From Streptomyces sp. HSG2 (GTDB lineage Bacteria > Actinomycetota > Actinomycetes > Streptomycetales > Streptomycetaceae), in NCBI RefSeq assembly GCF_016598575.1, contig NZ_CP066801.1:1-64000 (forward strand): DNA of 64,000 nucleotides, given 5' to 3'. Positions 1-9,151 of this stretch are shown here, piece by piece. The notes below the pieces were generated by a model, which saw only the letters and a list, made by a program, of their open reading frames with translations, searched no databases and was not told where the DNA came from. The number at the start of each line of letters is the position of its first letter. Position 1 is the stretch's first letter. The translations under genes were made by a program, and so were the position numbers.

Positions 1-527
1 GATTAGCCGACCCGAGCCTGGTGATCCTGGACACGCAGAGCATCCACGCCGCAGTCGGCGTCCCGGCCACGACGACCGGCAAGGACGCCGCGAAAAGGGT
101 GCCGGGGAGGAAGAGATGCCTGGCCGTGGACGTACTGGGCCTGGTCGTGGACTGCGTCGTCCTGCCCGCCTCCGCGCACGAGAACACCGCCGGCATCGCC
201 CTGCTGGACGGTGTCGCCGGGCAGTGCGACACCGTGGCCAAAGCCCTGGTCGACCAGGGCTTCAAGAAGAAGGTCGTCGATCACGGCAAGAACGTGGGCA
301 TCGACGTCGAGATCGTCGAGCGCAACCCGGCCGGCAAGGGCTTCGTCGTGCAGGCCAAGCGGTGGATCGTGGAGCAGACGAACGGGATCCTGATGTTCTA
401 CCGCCGTCTCGTACGCGACTACGAACACCGGCCCGCCTCCTCCCGATCCCGCGTCTTCTGGGCGATGACCTCCGTGATGAGCCGCCGACTCACCGGAGCC
501 ACCCTCGCTTCCTGGAGGACCACGTGA
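1..527 (+). pseudogene. IS5-type transposase, 5' end outside window
   Basis: The frame is open from the window edge (codons from base 3) and ends with TGA at 525-527. The protein contains LDTQSIHAAVGVP and, near the end, a WIVEQTNGILMFYRRLVRDYE-like segment that carries the last catalytic Glu of IS5-group DDE transposases. Only the C-terminal half is visible, so intactness cannot be judged. The stop overlaps the GTG of the next gene by 4 bases (GTGA), so the two are probably one element. Its job is cut-and-paste transposition. Confidence 0.75.
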
Positions 528-946
528 GCGAGAACCCACAGGTCAAAGCCATCCTGGAACACATCGAAACCCGCGAGCGTGAACTAGCCGACCAGGCCGG
601 GCAGTTCCGGGACCGCATCGAGGAGCTCAGAGTGCGGCTCGGCGAGATCGACGCGGAGAGCGAGAACCTGCGCATCACCCGCAAGACCCTCCTCGCTCTC
701 CCACTGCCCACACCCGCCACTGAGCCGGACCGCCCCGACATCCCGGACCACCCCGCCTACCAGCAGATCCTCACCGCCCTGGCCGACGAGGGCCGACCGA
801 TGCGCGCCCGCGACCTCTGCCAGGCCCTCGACCTGCCGACCCTCCCGAAGAACACCGAAGGCATCCGCTCCAAACTGAAACGCCTGGTCAGCCGCGGCAT
901 CCTCGTCGAACCTGAACCCGGCTTGTTCACCCGCCCCGAGACCTGA
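524..946 (+). CDS. IS-associated winged-helix accessory protein
   Basis: A 140-residue protein starting at the GTG that overlaps the transposase stop. Residues 1-55 are charged and heptad-like (probable coiled coil: ETRERELADQ...RIEELRVRL). The second half (AYQQILTALADEGRPMRARDLCQAL...IRSKLKRLVSRGILVE) has the shape of a winged helix that ends in a strand and turn. I infer a DNA-binding helper of the upstream transposase from the coupling and the fold. No enzymatic motif is visible. Confidence 0.6.
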   Translation: MSENPQVKAILEHIETRERELADQAGQFRDRIEELRVRLGEIDAESENLRITRKTLLALPLPTPATEPDRPDIPDHPAYQQILTALADEGRPMRARDLCQALDLPTLPKNTEGIRSKLKRLVSRGILVEPEPGLFTRPET

Positions 947-1086
947 AGGCCACCCCGAACCCACGACCAGCGGTCCTTCCCCAACCCTCAATCACGAAAC
1001 GGACAAGAGCTCACGTTCCGCACTCTAAGAAGCCGTTGCCCTATCGATCTTGAGTGCGGTGTGATCGAAAGTGACCCTCGGGGCGA

Positions 1087-1510
1087 GTGATTCTGCCGTG
1101 GCCGTGCATGAAGACAGGGCCTCTGGTGAGAAACCGATCACGCCAGGAGGCCCTGTTGTCACCGTTCTACGCGGTCGAGGCTGCCGGTTACAACTCGTCC
1201 GGCGGGGCGTGCGATTGCCTCGTTCACCGGTTCGGGAACGCGGCCGACCAGCCCGACCGGGTCCGGGCCTATGGCACGGACCTGACGGATGCCCAGTGGC
1301 AGGAGATCCGGCCGCTGCTGCCGGTCCCGGCATGGCTGGAGGGCCGGGGCGGCAGGCCGGAGAGCTACTGCCACCGCGTGATGTTGGACGCGGTCTTCTA
1401 CGTTGTCGACAACGGCATCAAGTGGCGCAGCCTGCCGGTCGACTTCCCCCGCCTGGGACCGGGTCTACGCGTTCTGGCGGCGCTGGCGCCGATGCGGGCT
1501 GATCGGTGAG
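1087..1510 (+). pseudogene. IS5-type transposase N-terminal fragment, frameshifted
   Basis: Encodes the conserved N-terminal block of IS5-group transposases (YGTDLTDAQWQEIRPLLP ... RRPESYCHRVMLDAVFYVVDNGIKWRSLP). The expected next residues, WDRVYAFWRRWR, are present in another frame, so a base has been lost in or near the C-run at 1446-1450. Homology then stops near 1510 and the following piece of transposase lies on the other strand. The gene is dead: truncated, frameshifted and lacking the DDE core. Confidence 0.7.
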
Positions 1511-1660
1511 ATCTTCTTGGCCCCGTCATAGCCGCGGCTGTCGGCCCCCACTACCGCGTCGGCCTTCACCGACTGTGAGTCGATCACCGCGGCCGTCGGC
1601 TCCGGATCGCGCCCGGCCGCCTCGCGCACTTTCCCCCGCAGCCGGTCGTGGACGTGCCGA
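1508..1660 (-). pseudogene. IS5-type transposase middle fragment (inverted)
   Basis: Read on the minus strand, this stretch encodes DRLRGKVREAAGRDPEPT followed by AAVIDSQSVKADAVVGADSR, the segment holding the first catalytic Asp (VIDSQSVK). It is the part that would follow the neighbouring plus-strand N-terminal fragment, but it is inverted and fused to the truncated DUF4185 gene. It is the footprint of an IS rearrangement. Confidence 0.7.
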
Positions 1661-2109
1661 CCGAGGTGTACTGGATGTACGTGCGTCCGCCGAACTCGAT
1701 GCAATCGCCAGTCGAACAGTTGCCGGGCCCGGCCGCCCGTGGGCAGTGCCCAGGTGAACGAGATGGGGGTCGCGCCGGAGGCGTCGAACCCGCCCTGGCA
1801 AAGCATCAGCGGCGAGCCGAGGTAGTCGCCGTACTGCTGCATGCCGGACCATGTGTCGCCGAAGACGTAGCCCCAGGTGCCGTCGTGTTCGCGGTAGTAC
1901 GGGATGGCGAGGTCGCTGGAGCCGATCCCCTGGGCGGCCGCCGAGTCCCCGGGCTCGTCGCACAGGGGGGTGCCGCGCTGTGCGGCCCAGGCGGGAGTAG
2001 CCGGGGCGACGGCTGCCAGGCCTGCGCCCAGGGCAAGGCTGCCGCCGGCCCTGAGGACGGTACGGCGCGAGAGGTGGGGTCGGCGGCCCGTGGGAGGCGA
2101 TTCGGTCAT
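1661..2109 (-). pseudogene. Truncated Tat-secreted DUF4185 protein
   Basis: The start encodes a Tat signal peptide (SRRTVLRAGGSLALGAGLAAV...TPAWA), then a DUF4185-like propeller start (YREHDGTWGYVFGDTWSG, GSPLMLCQGGF). After RQLFD the expected CIEFGGRTYIQYTSVGT appears one frame over, so there is a frameshift near 1715. Homology ends near 1660 where the inverted transposase fragment begins. Full-length DUF4185 proteins are several hundred residues, so at least half is missing. The remaining reading frame runs on into IS sequence. Confidence 0.65.
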
Positions 2110-2203
2110 GGTCGTTCCTCCGAGCAGAGGGGGAAAGGGGGCAGATGGTGCCTGTGAATGCGATGCGATGGGGTGTGCGCGGGCCCGGGGGCCTGGGCGT
2201 GCG

Positions 2204-3312
2204 TCAGCCCGCCGCGGCGAAGGCGGCTTCGAGGCGCGGAACGTAGTCGGCGAATGCCGGGGCCCAGCAACCGTAGTTGTGGCCGCCGTTGCAGCCCGGG
2301 GCCAATGAGGCGCCGTTGCCGTAATTCACGAGGCGGCTGGGGATGCCGAGCTGGTCGAGGCGGGCCTTGACGGTCTGGGAGGCCGCCGCGGTGTGGACGT
2401 CGATGACATCGTTGTTGCCGGTGTAGAGGGTGATGCCGGTGCGGGACAGCTTGGCGAGGTTGGCAGGCGCGGCCGGGTCCACGGCCTTCCACACGCGGTC
2501 GGCGTTGAAGACCGGGTACGGGGAGCCGAAGACGGCGTCGCTGTCGACGTAGGGACCGTAGCCGGTGCACTGGCCGGAGCCGGACGTGCTGGAAGAACTG
2601 CTCACGGCGCACCAAGCGCCGGTGAGGTTGAGCTCGGTGGCCAGGACGGCGGCGCGGACCTGGGGCATGCCGAAGTCGATTCCTCCGGAGAGCGCGGCGA
2701 CGTGACCGAACAGGTCGGGGCGGGCCTCGGCGTAGTGGAGGGAGCCGTAGCCGCCCATGGACAGTCCGATGACCGCCCGGTGGTCCCGGTCGGTGTGGGT
2801 ACGAAGGTTGGCGTCGATGAACGGGACGACCTGGGTGAGGTGGAAGGTCTCCCAGTTCGCGGCGCCTTCGGCGGTGTTCTGCATCTGCCAGTCGGCGTAC
2901 CAGCCTTTCAGCCCGCCGTCCGGCACCACGGTGATCATCGACTCGGAGTGGAGTGCCGGGGCGGCCGTGACGTCGTCGACGGTGCCGCCGCCGCCGTGCA
3001 GGAAGTAGGTGACCGGCCAACGCCGTTCGGGGGCGGTGTCGTACCCGGCGGGAAGGAGAACTCGGATCTTGTGCTGCCCCGAGAGCTGCTTCGTGGTGAC
3101 GGTGAGCGTGAAGTCGGTGGGGCTGTGCACCTCGGTGGCCCCGGGGAGCACGGTCAGCCCGTGCCCGTCGGTGAGACGGGGAGAGCGGCGACGGTAGGGG
3201 GGGTGCTGACCGCGGGCGCGGTCCTCAGTGTGTCGGCGTGCGCTGCGGCGGTGCCCGTCAGGGCGGCAAACGCGAGGGCGGCGCCTGCGGCGGTGCGGCG
3301 GAGGGACATCAT
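2204..3312 (-). pseudogene. Secreted esterase (antigen-85/esterase D-like), frameshifted
   Basis: The catalytic part (2204-3151) has an alpha/beta-hydrolase fold with YFLHGGGG, the nucleophile elbow GLSMGG and a late GGHNY histidine, as in Streptomyces tributyrin-esterase/mycolyltransferase-like secreted proteins. The signal peptide MMSLRRTAAGAALAFAALTG lies in a different frame and starts at ATG 3312, after an AAGGG ribosome site. The two frames meet at a run of seven G at 3197-3203; a one-base change there gives one continuous protein of about 368 residues. This is either a true null mutation or a homopolymer sequencing error. Confidence 0.65.
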
Positions 3313-3507
3313 CGGGAACCCTTCATCGAGGGGTGTGCCCGCGGCACGATGAGGTACGGCGGGCCGGACTCCCCGATGTTGGTGTCCCGCGCTGTTCGAT
3401 GGACAGGCCGTGCCACCGGCCATATCTGACCGGCATTCACCGGAGTGGGCCATCCTCCCCGCCCGGACCGGTCGTCCCGACGGTCGTCCGGTATCGCACG
3501 CCCATGG

Positions 3508-3880
3508 TCAGGAGGCGCCGGCGCCAGTCCGTGGGGACGGAAGGGTGACCGGGGCGAAGGCGGCGTCATGTCGGCGGAACGCGCTGCCGAGGTGATGCTG
3601 CAACCGCAAGTGTCGGAACTGGTACACGGCGCCGGTCTGCCGAAGTACTCCGCGGTGGTAGGCATCCTCCAGGAAGGCGACGAGATCCCAGGGGAGCCGA
3701 CCGGTCAGCGGCAGCCAGACTCGGGCGAACACGAACCACTGTCCCCATGCGGTGAAAGCGAGCACGTAGGACCCCGCGCCCCCGAGTCCGCCGATTGTTC
3801 CGGCGTGGGCGGACATCCACGACCAGACGAAGATCCCGGCGTACCGCCGGCTGTCCCTGACGGCGACGCCGCGGATCTGG
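3508..3880 (-). pseudogene. C-terminal remnant of NACHT/STAND-type ATPase
   Basis: Encodes GGAGSYVLAFTAWGQWFVFARVWLPL, TGRLPWDLVAFLEDAYHRGV and LRQTGAVYQFRHLRLQHHLG. This pattern ends many large Streptomyces NACHT-domain membrane NTPases (WLPLTGRLPW ... VYQFRHARLQ). The ATPase core is absent because homology stops at about 3880, where a transposase fragment on the other strand begins. Recognition is from recall of the family's C-terminal signature, so the label is moderately sure. Confidence 0.55.
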
Positions 3881-4207
3881 TGGGTCTCCGACGTCGAACC
3901 CGGCTCCACCCCCGACATCATCGCAGCCCGCATCCACGCCCTGCCGACCCTGGCCGACAAGGGCTACATCGGCGCGGGCATCGGCATCCGCATCCCCGTC
4001 CGCCGCCCAAGAGGCAAGTCCGAACAGGCACTTCACGCCGACACCCGCATGCTCAACATGCTGGTGCGGCACATCCGGGCCCTCGGCGAGCGCACCGCCG
4101 CCGAGCTCAAGCAGCGGTGGCGCACCCTGCAGCACGTCACGCTCAGCCCCAGCCGGATCGGCGACATCGCCCGCGCGGCCCTCGTCCTCAACGGAATCTG
4201 GAAGTGA
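3881..4207 (+). pseudogene. DDE-type transposase C-terminal fragment
   Basis: Reads WVSDVEPGSTPDIIAARIHA, LPTLADKGYIGAGIGIRIPV, then HADTRMLNMLVRHIRALGER and a terminal IARAALVLNGIWK. This is the C-terminal part of IS5-like DDE_Tnp_4 transposases and includes the LADKGY strand of the second Asp region. The N-terminal half is missing, and several residues seem deleted between RIHALP and TLADKG. It abuts the NACHT remnant and marks the left border of the biosynthetic region. Confidence 0.65.
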
Positions 4208-4319
4208 CCACCGTTGAGAAAACCTCACTGCATTGCTTTAACAGGTGCACCCGTTCGACACATACGTGCTCTTCCCCGACTCCCGCCGTCACCCCTTCCT
4301 CCAGGGCGCGGTCCGTCGG

Positions 4320-4907
4320 TCACACCCGCCGGAGGGGTGCGGTCGCGCGACCGTACCGGACCAGGGCGGAACACAGCGCCCCGAGGCTCAGCACGCAGAG
4401 CACCGTCCGGACGATGTTCACCGGAACCCACACCGACTTGAAGTCATCGATCACCTCCGGGAGATCCCTGGCGGTCGCAGGGTCCCCGAGGGCCGCGAGC
4501 TCCGCGTTGAGCGGGAGGTTGATCGCAACGGTGATCACCAGAACCGCCGTGTAGCAGCAGGCCGCCGCGATCAGCGGCAGGGCCACCGCACGCCACTTCC
4601 TCCGGAAGGCCAGTACCGCCGAGGCGACCGTGGAGGCCAGTGACGCGAGCAAGACCAGGCCGAACAGCGCGCTGCCGTCGATCACGGCGTTGAAGCGCTG
4701 CATGGCCGCCGCGTACGCGCGGTCGTCCATCTCCGCCAGGCCCGGCATGACGGAGATGTCGTAGGCGAAGAAGAGCCCGGCCATCAGGCCGGTGCAGAGG
4801 GCAGACGCTCCCAGGAGCGGCCCCGCGGCCCGGTCACGGCCCGGCGGGGGCGCGGGCCGGCGGCCGGGGGCCCACGGGGTCGAGACGTGGGGAGGGTTGT
4901 GACTCAC
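4320..4907 (-). CDS. DUF1772 (anthrone-oxygenase-like) membrane protein 1
   Basis: A 195-residue protein from GTG 4907. After a Pro/Arg-rich N-terminus come four hydrophobic segments (about residues 32-52, 80-102, 110-132, 165-185). LCTGLMAGLFFAYDISVMPGL and VAINLPLNAEL are the DUF1772 hallmarks. Some members of the family act on anthrone-type substrates; most have no known role. It lies 150 bases after the last gene of the leftward operon and may be its final gene. Two relatives occur at 27.6 and 29.9 kb, flanking the cluster's other side. Confidence 0.75.
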   Translation of the reverse strand: MSHNPPHVSTPWAPGRRPAPPPGRDRAAGPLLGASALCTGLMAGLFFAYDISVMPGLAEMDDRAYAAAMQRFNAVIDGSALFGLVLLASLASTVASAVLAFRRKWRAVALPLIAAACCYTAVLVITVAINLPLNAELAALGDPATARDLPEVIDDFKSVWVPVNIVRTVLCVLSLGALCSALVRYGRATAPLRRV

Positions 4908-5057
4908 GTTGCCGTCCTAACGGTCGGGCGGACTCTCCCCGGCTGCCGACGGGCGATACGCGGCCGAGACGCACCATCCGTACTTCTCGAAGGACCATCC
5001 CAGCATCCGGCGGGATGTGCGGTCCATGTTCCACACGCTCGCGCACATACGCGGTCG

Positions 5058-5960
5058 TCACCGGACGGAGGTCGGGACGGTTGCCAGACACTCCTCCAGG
5101 AAGGCCAGCGCGCGCAAGTGGTAGAGGGGAGCGGCCAGTCCGAGACTGAGGTTGTGGCCCGCCTCCGGGACGCGTTCGACGACGGGCGGGCGCGTCCGGG
5201 TGAAGCAGGCGGCCATGGCGGCCATTTCGTCCCGGTCCAGACGCCACCAGCCCTCGTGCTCCCCGAAGGTGAGCCGCACGGGGCAGCGCACACGGGCCGC
5301 GACGGCCGGGAACCGCGCCGGCCAGTGGGCCGTCTCGGCCTCCTCGGCGGCCGGGACATCGCGGAGCAGGGCGCGGCTGGCGTGGAAGGTGCTTCCCGGA
5401 TAGAGCCGCAGCGGGCCCCAGTTGAGTTGGCCCGCTCCGCCGTTCATGGTGTCCGGGAAGTGGGCGGCGGCCGGGGAGTAGTGCCAGCCGCAGCCGTTGA
5501 GGTCCAGTCCGAGCAGGCGTTCCGCCGGGGTCTCGCCCCACTGCTCACCCGCGAGGTACAGGGCGGTCTTGCCGCCGTCGGAGTGCCCGACGAGGAAGAA
5601 CCCGGCCCCGACCGGGTGCTGGTCGGCGTAGTCGGCCATGGCCCGGCGCAGCAGGAGGGCCTGATCGGCCAGCGGCAGCCCGAGCGGCAGGGACGAGCGG
5701 GAGAGGCCGTAACCGGGCCGTTCCACCGCCAGGACGGTGTGGCCGAGGGAGGACGCCAGGGCGAGCAGAGAGGTGTGCGGCGCGACCGGCCCGGCGAAGT
5801 AGCCGGGGGACATCGCCCGGCCGTGGACGGCGACCAGCACGGCCCGGGGGCTGCCGGTGACGGGAGCGGCCCGCCAGGCACCGAGCCGGTGGCAGCCGCG
5901 TCCGAGCACGATCCGCTCCACGCCGTCGGTGGGCACGCTCGACACCGGTGGCGCGCTCAC
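5058..5960 (-). CDS. Alpha/beta hydrolase in biosynthetic operon
   Basis: A 300-residue protein. GTG 5960 overlaps the upstream TrpC-like stop as GTGA, so the genes are translationally coupled. It has VAVHGRAMSPG (oxyanion region), the nucleophile elbow GHSDGGK, a tryptophan/glycine-rich lid (HYSPAAAHFPDTMNGGAGQ) and a terminal EAGHNLSLG histidine. No signal peptide is seen, so it should be cytoplasmic. Being last in the coupled series suggests a late step such as ester/thioester release or cyclisation; this is inferred from position only. It could equally be a dehydrating or C-C hydrolase. Confidence 0.8.
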   Translation of the reverse strand: MSAPPVSSVPTDGVERIVLGRGCHRLGAWRAAPVTGSPRAVLVAVHGRAMSPGYFAGPVAPHTSLLALASSLGHTVLAVERPGYGLSRSSLPLGLPLADQALLLRRAMADYADQHPVGAGFFLVGHSDGGKTALYLAGEQWGETPAERLLGLDLNGCGWHYSPAAAHFPDTMNGGAGQLNWGPLRLYPGSTFHASRALLRDVPAAEEAETAHWPARFPAVAARVRCPVRLTFGEHEGWWRLDRDEMAAMAACFTRTRPPVVERVPEAGHNLSLGLAAPLYHLRALAFLEECLATVPTSVR

Positions 5961-6730
5961 GCGGGTGCTGCTTCCGCCTCGGCGACGGGACCGGTCGGCG
6001 GCTCGGCGGCGCGCGCGGTCGCCGGGACCGGAGCGGAGGTGTCTACGCGGCAGGCGTCGAAATCCCGCAGCCATGACTCCACGCTGGGCGCACGCAGGAG
6101 CGCAGTACCGACGAGCAGGGCGGCGTAGCCCTCGGCCAGCAGTCCGGCCGCGACGGCGGGACTGCTCACTGCGCTGGCGCTGACCGGGCAGAGGGTGCCC
6201 GCGGCCCGAACGGCGGGCAGCAGCGCACGGCTGCGATCGAGGTCTCCCGCGTCGCGCTCCCCCATGGTGATGTCCTTGTTGTTGACGGCGATCACGCAGA
6301 GGTGCGGGTGGGGAAGCCCGACCGCCTCCTCGGCGCGGGTGATCTCCACGAAGGGGGTGAGCCCGCGCGCCTGGCACTCCCGGGCAAGTCCGTGAAGGGA
6401 CTCGCCCGGCAGCAGCGCCGCAGTCAGCAGCACCGCCGAGGCGCCCGCCTCGGCGGCGGCGGCTATCTGGTCGTGGCGCGTGACGAAGTCCTTGAGCAGC
6501 ACCGGGACATCGACCCGGGCGGTGACCTCCCGCAGCATGCCGGCCGATCCGCCGAACCACCGGCCGGTCACGACGGACACGCACGGGGCACCGGCCCGCT
6601 CGTAGGCGGCGGCCAGGTCGCCGGGGGCCTTGCCCCGCAGGAGGTCGCCGCCGTGCGCATCGCGGGCTTTCACTTCCATGATCAGGGGGCGCTCCGCGCT
6701 GAGGAGTGCGGAGAGGAAGGGCAGCGTCAT
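5957..6730 (-). CDS. Indole-3-glycerol-phosphate-synthase-like protein (divergent TrpC)
   Basis: A 257-residue (beta/alpha)8 barrel whose ATG overlaps the TrpF-like stop. IGPS catalytic residues that I can align are kept at Glu19/Lys21 (IMEVKARD), Lys80 (VLLKDF), Glu129 (FVEI) and Asn150 (VNNKDI). Three hallmarks differ: the usual KRxSPSxG motif is KARDAHGG, the NSRDL arginine is Lys152, and the ESGI glutamate is Ala185 (SASAV). IGPS normally closes the indole ring with loss of the anthranilate carboxylate; these changes lie around that substrate end, so a different acceptor is plausible. It has about 20 extra Ala/Pro-rich C-terminal residues. It is not a primary-metabolism copy: no trpB, trpE or trpG is nearby. 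Confidence 0.8.
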   Translation of the reverse strand: MTLPFLSALLSAERPLIMEVKARDAHGGDLLRGKAPGDLAAAYERAGAPCVSVVTGRWFGGSAGMLREVTARVDVPVLLKDFVTRHDQIAAAAEAGASAVLLTAALLPGESLHGLARECQARGLTPFVEITRAEEAVGLPHPHLCVIAVNNKDITMGERDAGDLDRSRALLPAVRAAGTLCPVSASAVSSPAVAAGLLAEGYAALLVGTALLRAPSVESWLRDFDACRVDTSAPVPATARAAEPPTGPVAEAEAAPA

Positions 6731-7521
6731 GTCGAGTTCCCTCGGGGGGTGGGTGCGGACGGGGCGGGAGGGGCGGCCGCCCGGATCGGGGTGTGGGTCG
6801 CGCCGTCCCGCCGGGCATGAGGCAGTACGTCCGTCCCGGTCCAGGCACGGTCCAGAGCGGCGACCCGGTGGGCGCAGAGCAGGCCGTCGTCCCCCCGGGC
6901 GGCGCTGTCCACGTCCACGCCCCGGAAGCCGGGGTGCGCCCCGAGGGCCGGGCCGCGTACCGCGTCGGCCGCAGTCAGGCCCCCCGCCAGCAGGAAGGGC
7001 AGCCTGAGGGCGGGCAGCAGCGGCTCCAGCACCTCGGGCGGGAGGTGCCGGCCGGTGCTGCCGACGCCCCCGTCGCGGGTCGCGGCGTCCACGACCAACA
7101 GGTCGGTGCCCGCCCGCGCGTAGGCGCCGAGGAAAGGGCGTTCGGCGCAGTGCCCGTCGAGGACGTGCACGGCCTTGACGACGACCGCGCCGGGCAGCGC
7201 GGAGTGCAGGGCTGCCACGGTCCGGGGCGGCTGGTAGGCGTGGAGCTGGATCCAGCGGATACGGGCGGCCCGGGCCACCCGCGCGACCCGGTCGGCGTCG
7301 TGCAGGAAAGTGACGAGGACGGGTTCGGCCCGGCCACTGCCGCAGACGGCGTCGGCCAGCTCCGGCAGGGCGGCGGCGGCCAGGTCGTGGGCGCCGCCGT
7401 CGACGCCGTACCAGAGGCCGACCAGATCGGCCCGCGCGGCGACAGCGACGGCCTCCCGGGGGTGGGTCGCCCCGCACACCTTCAGCAGCGGCCGGGGCGC
7501 GGACGGCGGGGCGCCGCTCAT
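6727..7521 (-). CDS. Phosphoribosylanthranilate-isomerase-like protein (TrpF family)
   Basis: A 264-residue barrel; its ATG overlaps the acyl-CoA dehydrogenase stop (ATGA) and its stop overlaps the TrpC-like start. It keeps the PRAI general base Cys16 (LKVCGAT) and general acid Asp145 (LLVVDAATRDGG), the LLAGGLTA phosphate loop and GVDVDSA. TrpF does the Amadori rearrangement of an N-phosphoribosyl amine to a 1-deoxyribulose. A roughly 35-residue Pro/Arg-rich tail follows the barrel. Together with TrpD-, TrpC- and TrpA-like neighbours it forms a four-step module. Catalytic residues suggest an active isomerase; the amine substrate is unknown. Confidence 0.82.
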   Translation of the reverse strand: MSGAPPSAPRPLLKVCGATHPREAVAVAARADLVGLWYGVDGGAHDLAAAALPELADAVCGSGRAEPVLVTFLHDADRVARVARAARIRWIQLHAYQPPRTVAALHSALPGAVVVKAVHVLDGHCAERPFLGAYARAGTDLLVVDAATRDGGVGSTGRHLPPEVLEPLLPALRLPFLLAGGLTAADAVRGPALGAHPGFRGVDVDSAARGDDGLLCAHRVAALDRAWTGTDVLPHARRDGATHTPIRAAAPPAPSAPTPRGNST

Positions 7522-8663
7522 CTCCCCAGCCCAAGGGTCGAGGCCACCCGGTTGTACTGGATGTCGTTGGTGCCCGAGTAGAGGGTGCCGGCGACGGCGG
7601 CGCGCAGGTCCTTCTCCAGTCCGACCTCGGTGAGGTAGCCGGCGCCGCCGAACACGCGGATCGCCGAGAGGCTGGTGGACAGCGCGGCCTCGCTGGCGAG
7701 GATCTTGGTGATGGCGAGGTCGGCGGTGATGTCCTCGCCCGCGGTGAGCTGCTCGGCGGTGTCGTACAGCCACTTGGCGGCGGTGTCGGTACGGATCTTC
7801 ATGTCGACCACGCGGTGCGAGACGGCCTGGTAGTCGCCGATGGGGTGGCCGAACGCGCGGCGCTCCCTCGCGTACGCGATCGCGCGGTCCAGCCGGTGGC
7901 GCATCTCCCCCAATCCGACGGAGAACCCGAAGAGGATCTCGCGCTTCATCACGTGGTCGAGGACGAGGAGCCCGCCCCCGACCCGGCCGAGGACGCGGTC
8001 GGCCGGCACCCGGCAGCCGTCGAGGTGCAGAGTGGACAACGGTGCGGTACGCAGGCCCATCTTGGCGGTCGGCTCCCCCACGAAGAGGCCGGGCGTGCCG
8101 CGTTCGACGAGGAAGGCGGTTGTGCCGAGGGGGCCGCCGTCGGGGTGGGTGCGGGCATAGACGACGAAGACGTCGGCGATCGGGCCGTTGCTGACGAACG
8201 CCTTGCCTCCGGTGAGCACGAAGTCCTCGTCGTCACGCTCGGCGCGGGTGGCCATCGCCATCGCGTCCGAGCCGCTGTCGGGTTCGGTGACGGCGTGGGC
8301 GCCGATCAGTTCTCCGGAGCAGATGCCCGGCAGGAAGCGCTCCCGCTGGGCGTCGGTGCCGAAGACGGCGAGCGGCACTCCGGTGCTGGCCATCGAGGTC
8401 GTCACGCAGAAGCTGAGGCCGGTCTCACGGCAGGTCTCGCCGAGTGTCTCCAGGACGTGGAGGGTGGTGGTGAGGGTCTGTCCGGCGCCGCCCCATCGCT
8501 CGGGGAAGGGCAGCCCAAGCACTCCGCTGCGGCACACCTGTTGCCAGCGGGCCGGATCGAAGGCGGCCTGTGCGTCGGCTTCGACGTGTCCTTCGCTCAG
8601 GGCCTTGCCCCACTGGACCATGCCGGCGCACAGTGCCTGCTGATCTGCGTTGCGGTGTCTCAC
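7518..8663 (-). CDS. Prolyl-carrier-protein dehydrogenase (acyl-CoA dehydrogenase family, RedW/PltE-type)
   Basis: A 381-residue flavoprotein. I chose GTG 8663, preceded by GGAAGG at 7 bases; an in-frame GTG at 8699 would add 12 residues. Family signatures: TEPDSGSDAMA, GGKAFVSNGPIADVFVVYA, the RRAFGHPIGDYQAVSHR stretch and the end GTNDIQYNRVA. SNGPIADVFVVYA resembles PltE/RedW, which oxidise prolyl-S-carrier to pyrrole-2-carboxyl-S-carrier using FAD. The matching ligase and carrier protein are in the same operon, which strengthens the assignment. A generic short-chain acyl-CoA dehydrogenase is the alternative. Confidence 0.82.
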   Translation of the reverse strand: MRHRNADQQALCAGMVQWGKALSEGHVEADAQAAFDPARWQQVCRSGVLGLPFPERWGGAGQTLTTTLHVLETLGETCRETGLSFCVTTSMASTGVPLAVFGTDAQRERFLPGICSGELIGAHAVTEPDSGSDAMAMATRAERDDEDFVLTGGKAFVSNGPIADVFVVYARTHPDGGPLGTTAFLVERGTPGLFVGEPTAKMGLRTAPLSTLHLDGCRVPADRVLGRVGGGLLVLDHVMKREILFGFSVGLGEMRHRLDRAIAYARERRAFGHPIGDYQAVSHRVVDMKIRTDTAAKWLYDTAEQLTAGEDITADLAITKILASEAALSTSLSAIRVFGGAGYLTEVGLEKDLRAAVAGTLYSGTNDIQYNRVASTLGLGR

Positions 8664-8776
8664 TGCGGAGCCTTCCGTACGGGCCGTGCGGGTGACCACG
8701 GTCGGTTGCGGACGGGTGGGTGTGCCGGTGACCGGCTGCCCGGACCGCTGTCCGGGCCGGTTCTTTCGGACGCGGC

Positions 8777-9151
8777 CTAGTAGGCCGACGAGACGTGCTC
8801 GTCGAGCTGATGAACCTCGTCGCCCCGGAGGGCAGGGGCGAAGACGCAGACCAGGCGCAGGTCCTCATGGGGCGAGGCGACCAGGAAGTGCGGGTCGTGG
8901 TTGTCCAGCGCATACAGGACGCCCGGCGTGAGCGGGTGGCTGGTGCCGTCGAGCTCCACCACCTCCCCGGAGCCCTCGATGCAGTAGCAGGTCTCCAGGT
9001 GGTTGCGGTATTCCAGCCGGGACTTGGTCCCGGCCCGCACGGTGGTGTCGGTGATGCTGTAGCCCAGCCCGTCGGCGGCCAGGATGAAGCGGCGGCTGAG
9101 GCCGTTGCCCCACTCGACGGTCTTGACGTTCTCAAGGTTCCGGATGATCAC
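8777..9151 (-). CDS. Ectoine-synthase-like cupin (EctC family)
   Basis: A 124-residue cupin close to the length of EctC (about 130). GTG 9151 follows GAGGAGGAG and overlaps the end of the TrpA-like gene by 20 bases. It starts MIIRNLENVK and carries DTTV, HLETCYCIEGSGEV and GVLYALDNHDPHFL. By alignment, the EctC metal ligands Glu57, Tyr85 and His93 correspond to Glu53, Tyr80 and His88. EctC closes a ring by intramolecular amine-amide condensation with loss of water. No ectA, ectB or ectD is near, so ectoine is unlikely; I infer a cyclodehydration in the cluster's pathway. Confidence 0.82.
   Translation of the reverse strand: MIIRNLENVKTVEWGNGLSRRFILAADGLGYSITDTTVRAGTKSRLEYRNHLETCYCIEGSGEVVELDGTSHPLTPGVLYALDNHDPHFLVASPHEDLRLVCVFAPALRGDEVHQLDEHVSSAY

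Noticed and set aside
4887..6128. Very long antisense reading frames such as this one across many genes
   Set aside because: They mirror the codon structure of the real opposite-strand genes, which is expected at this GC content, and encode Arg/Gly/Ala-rich sequence without domains.
8777..9151. Ectoine biosynthesis
   Set aside because: Only the EctC-like gene is present; ectA, ectB and ectD are missing and the neighbours are unrelated.
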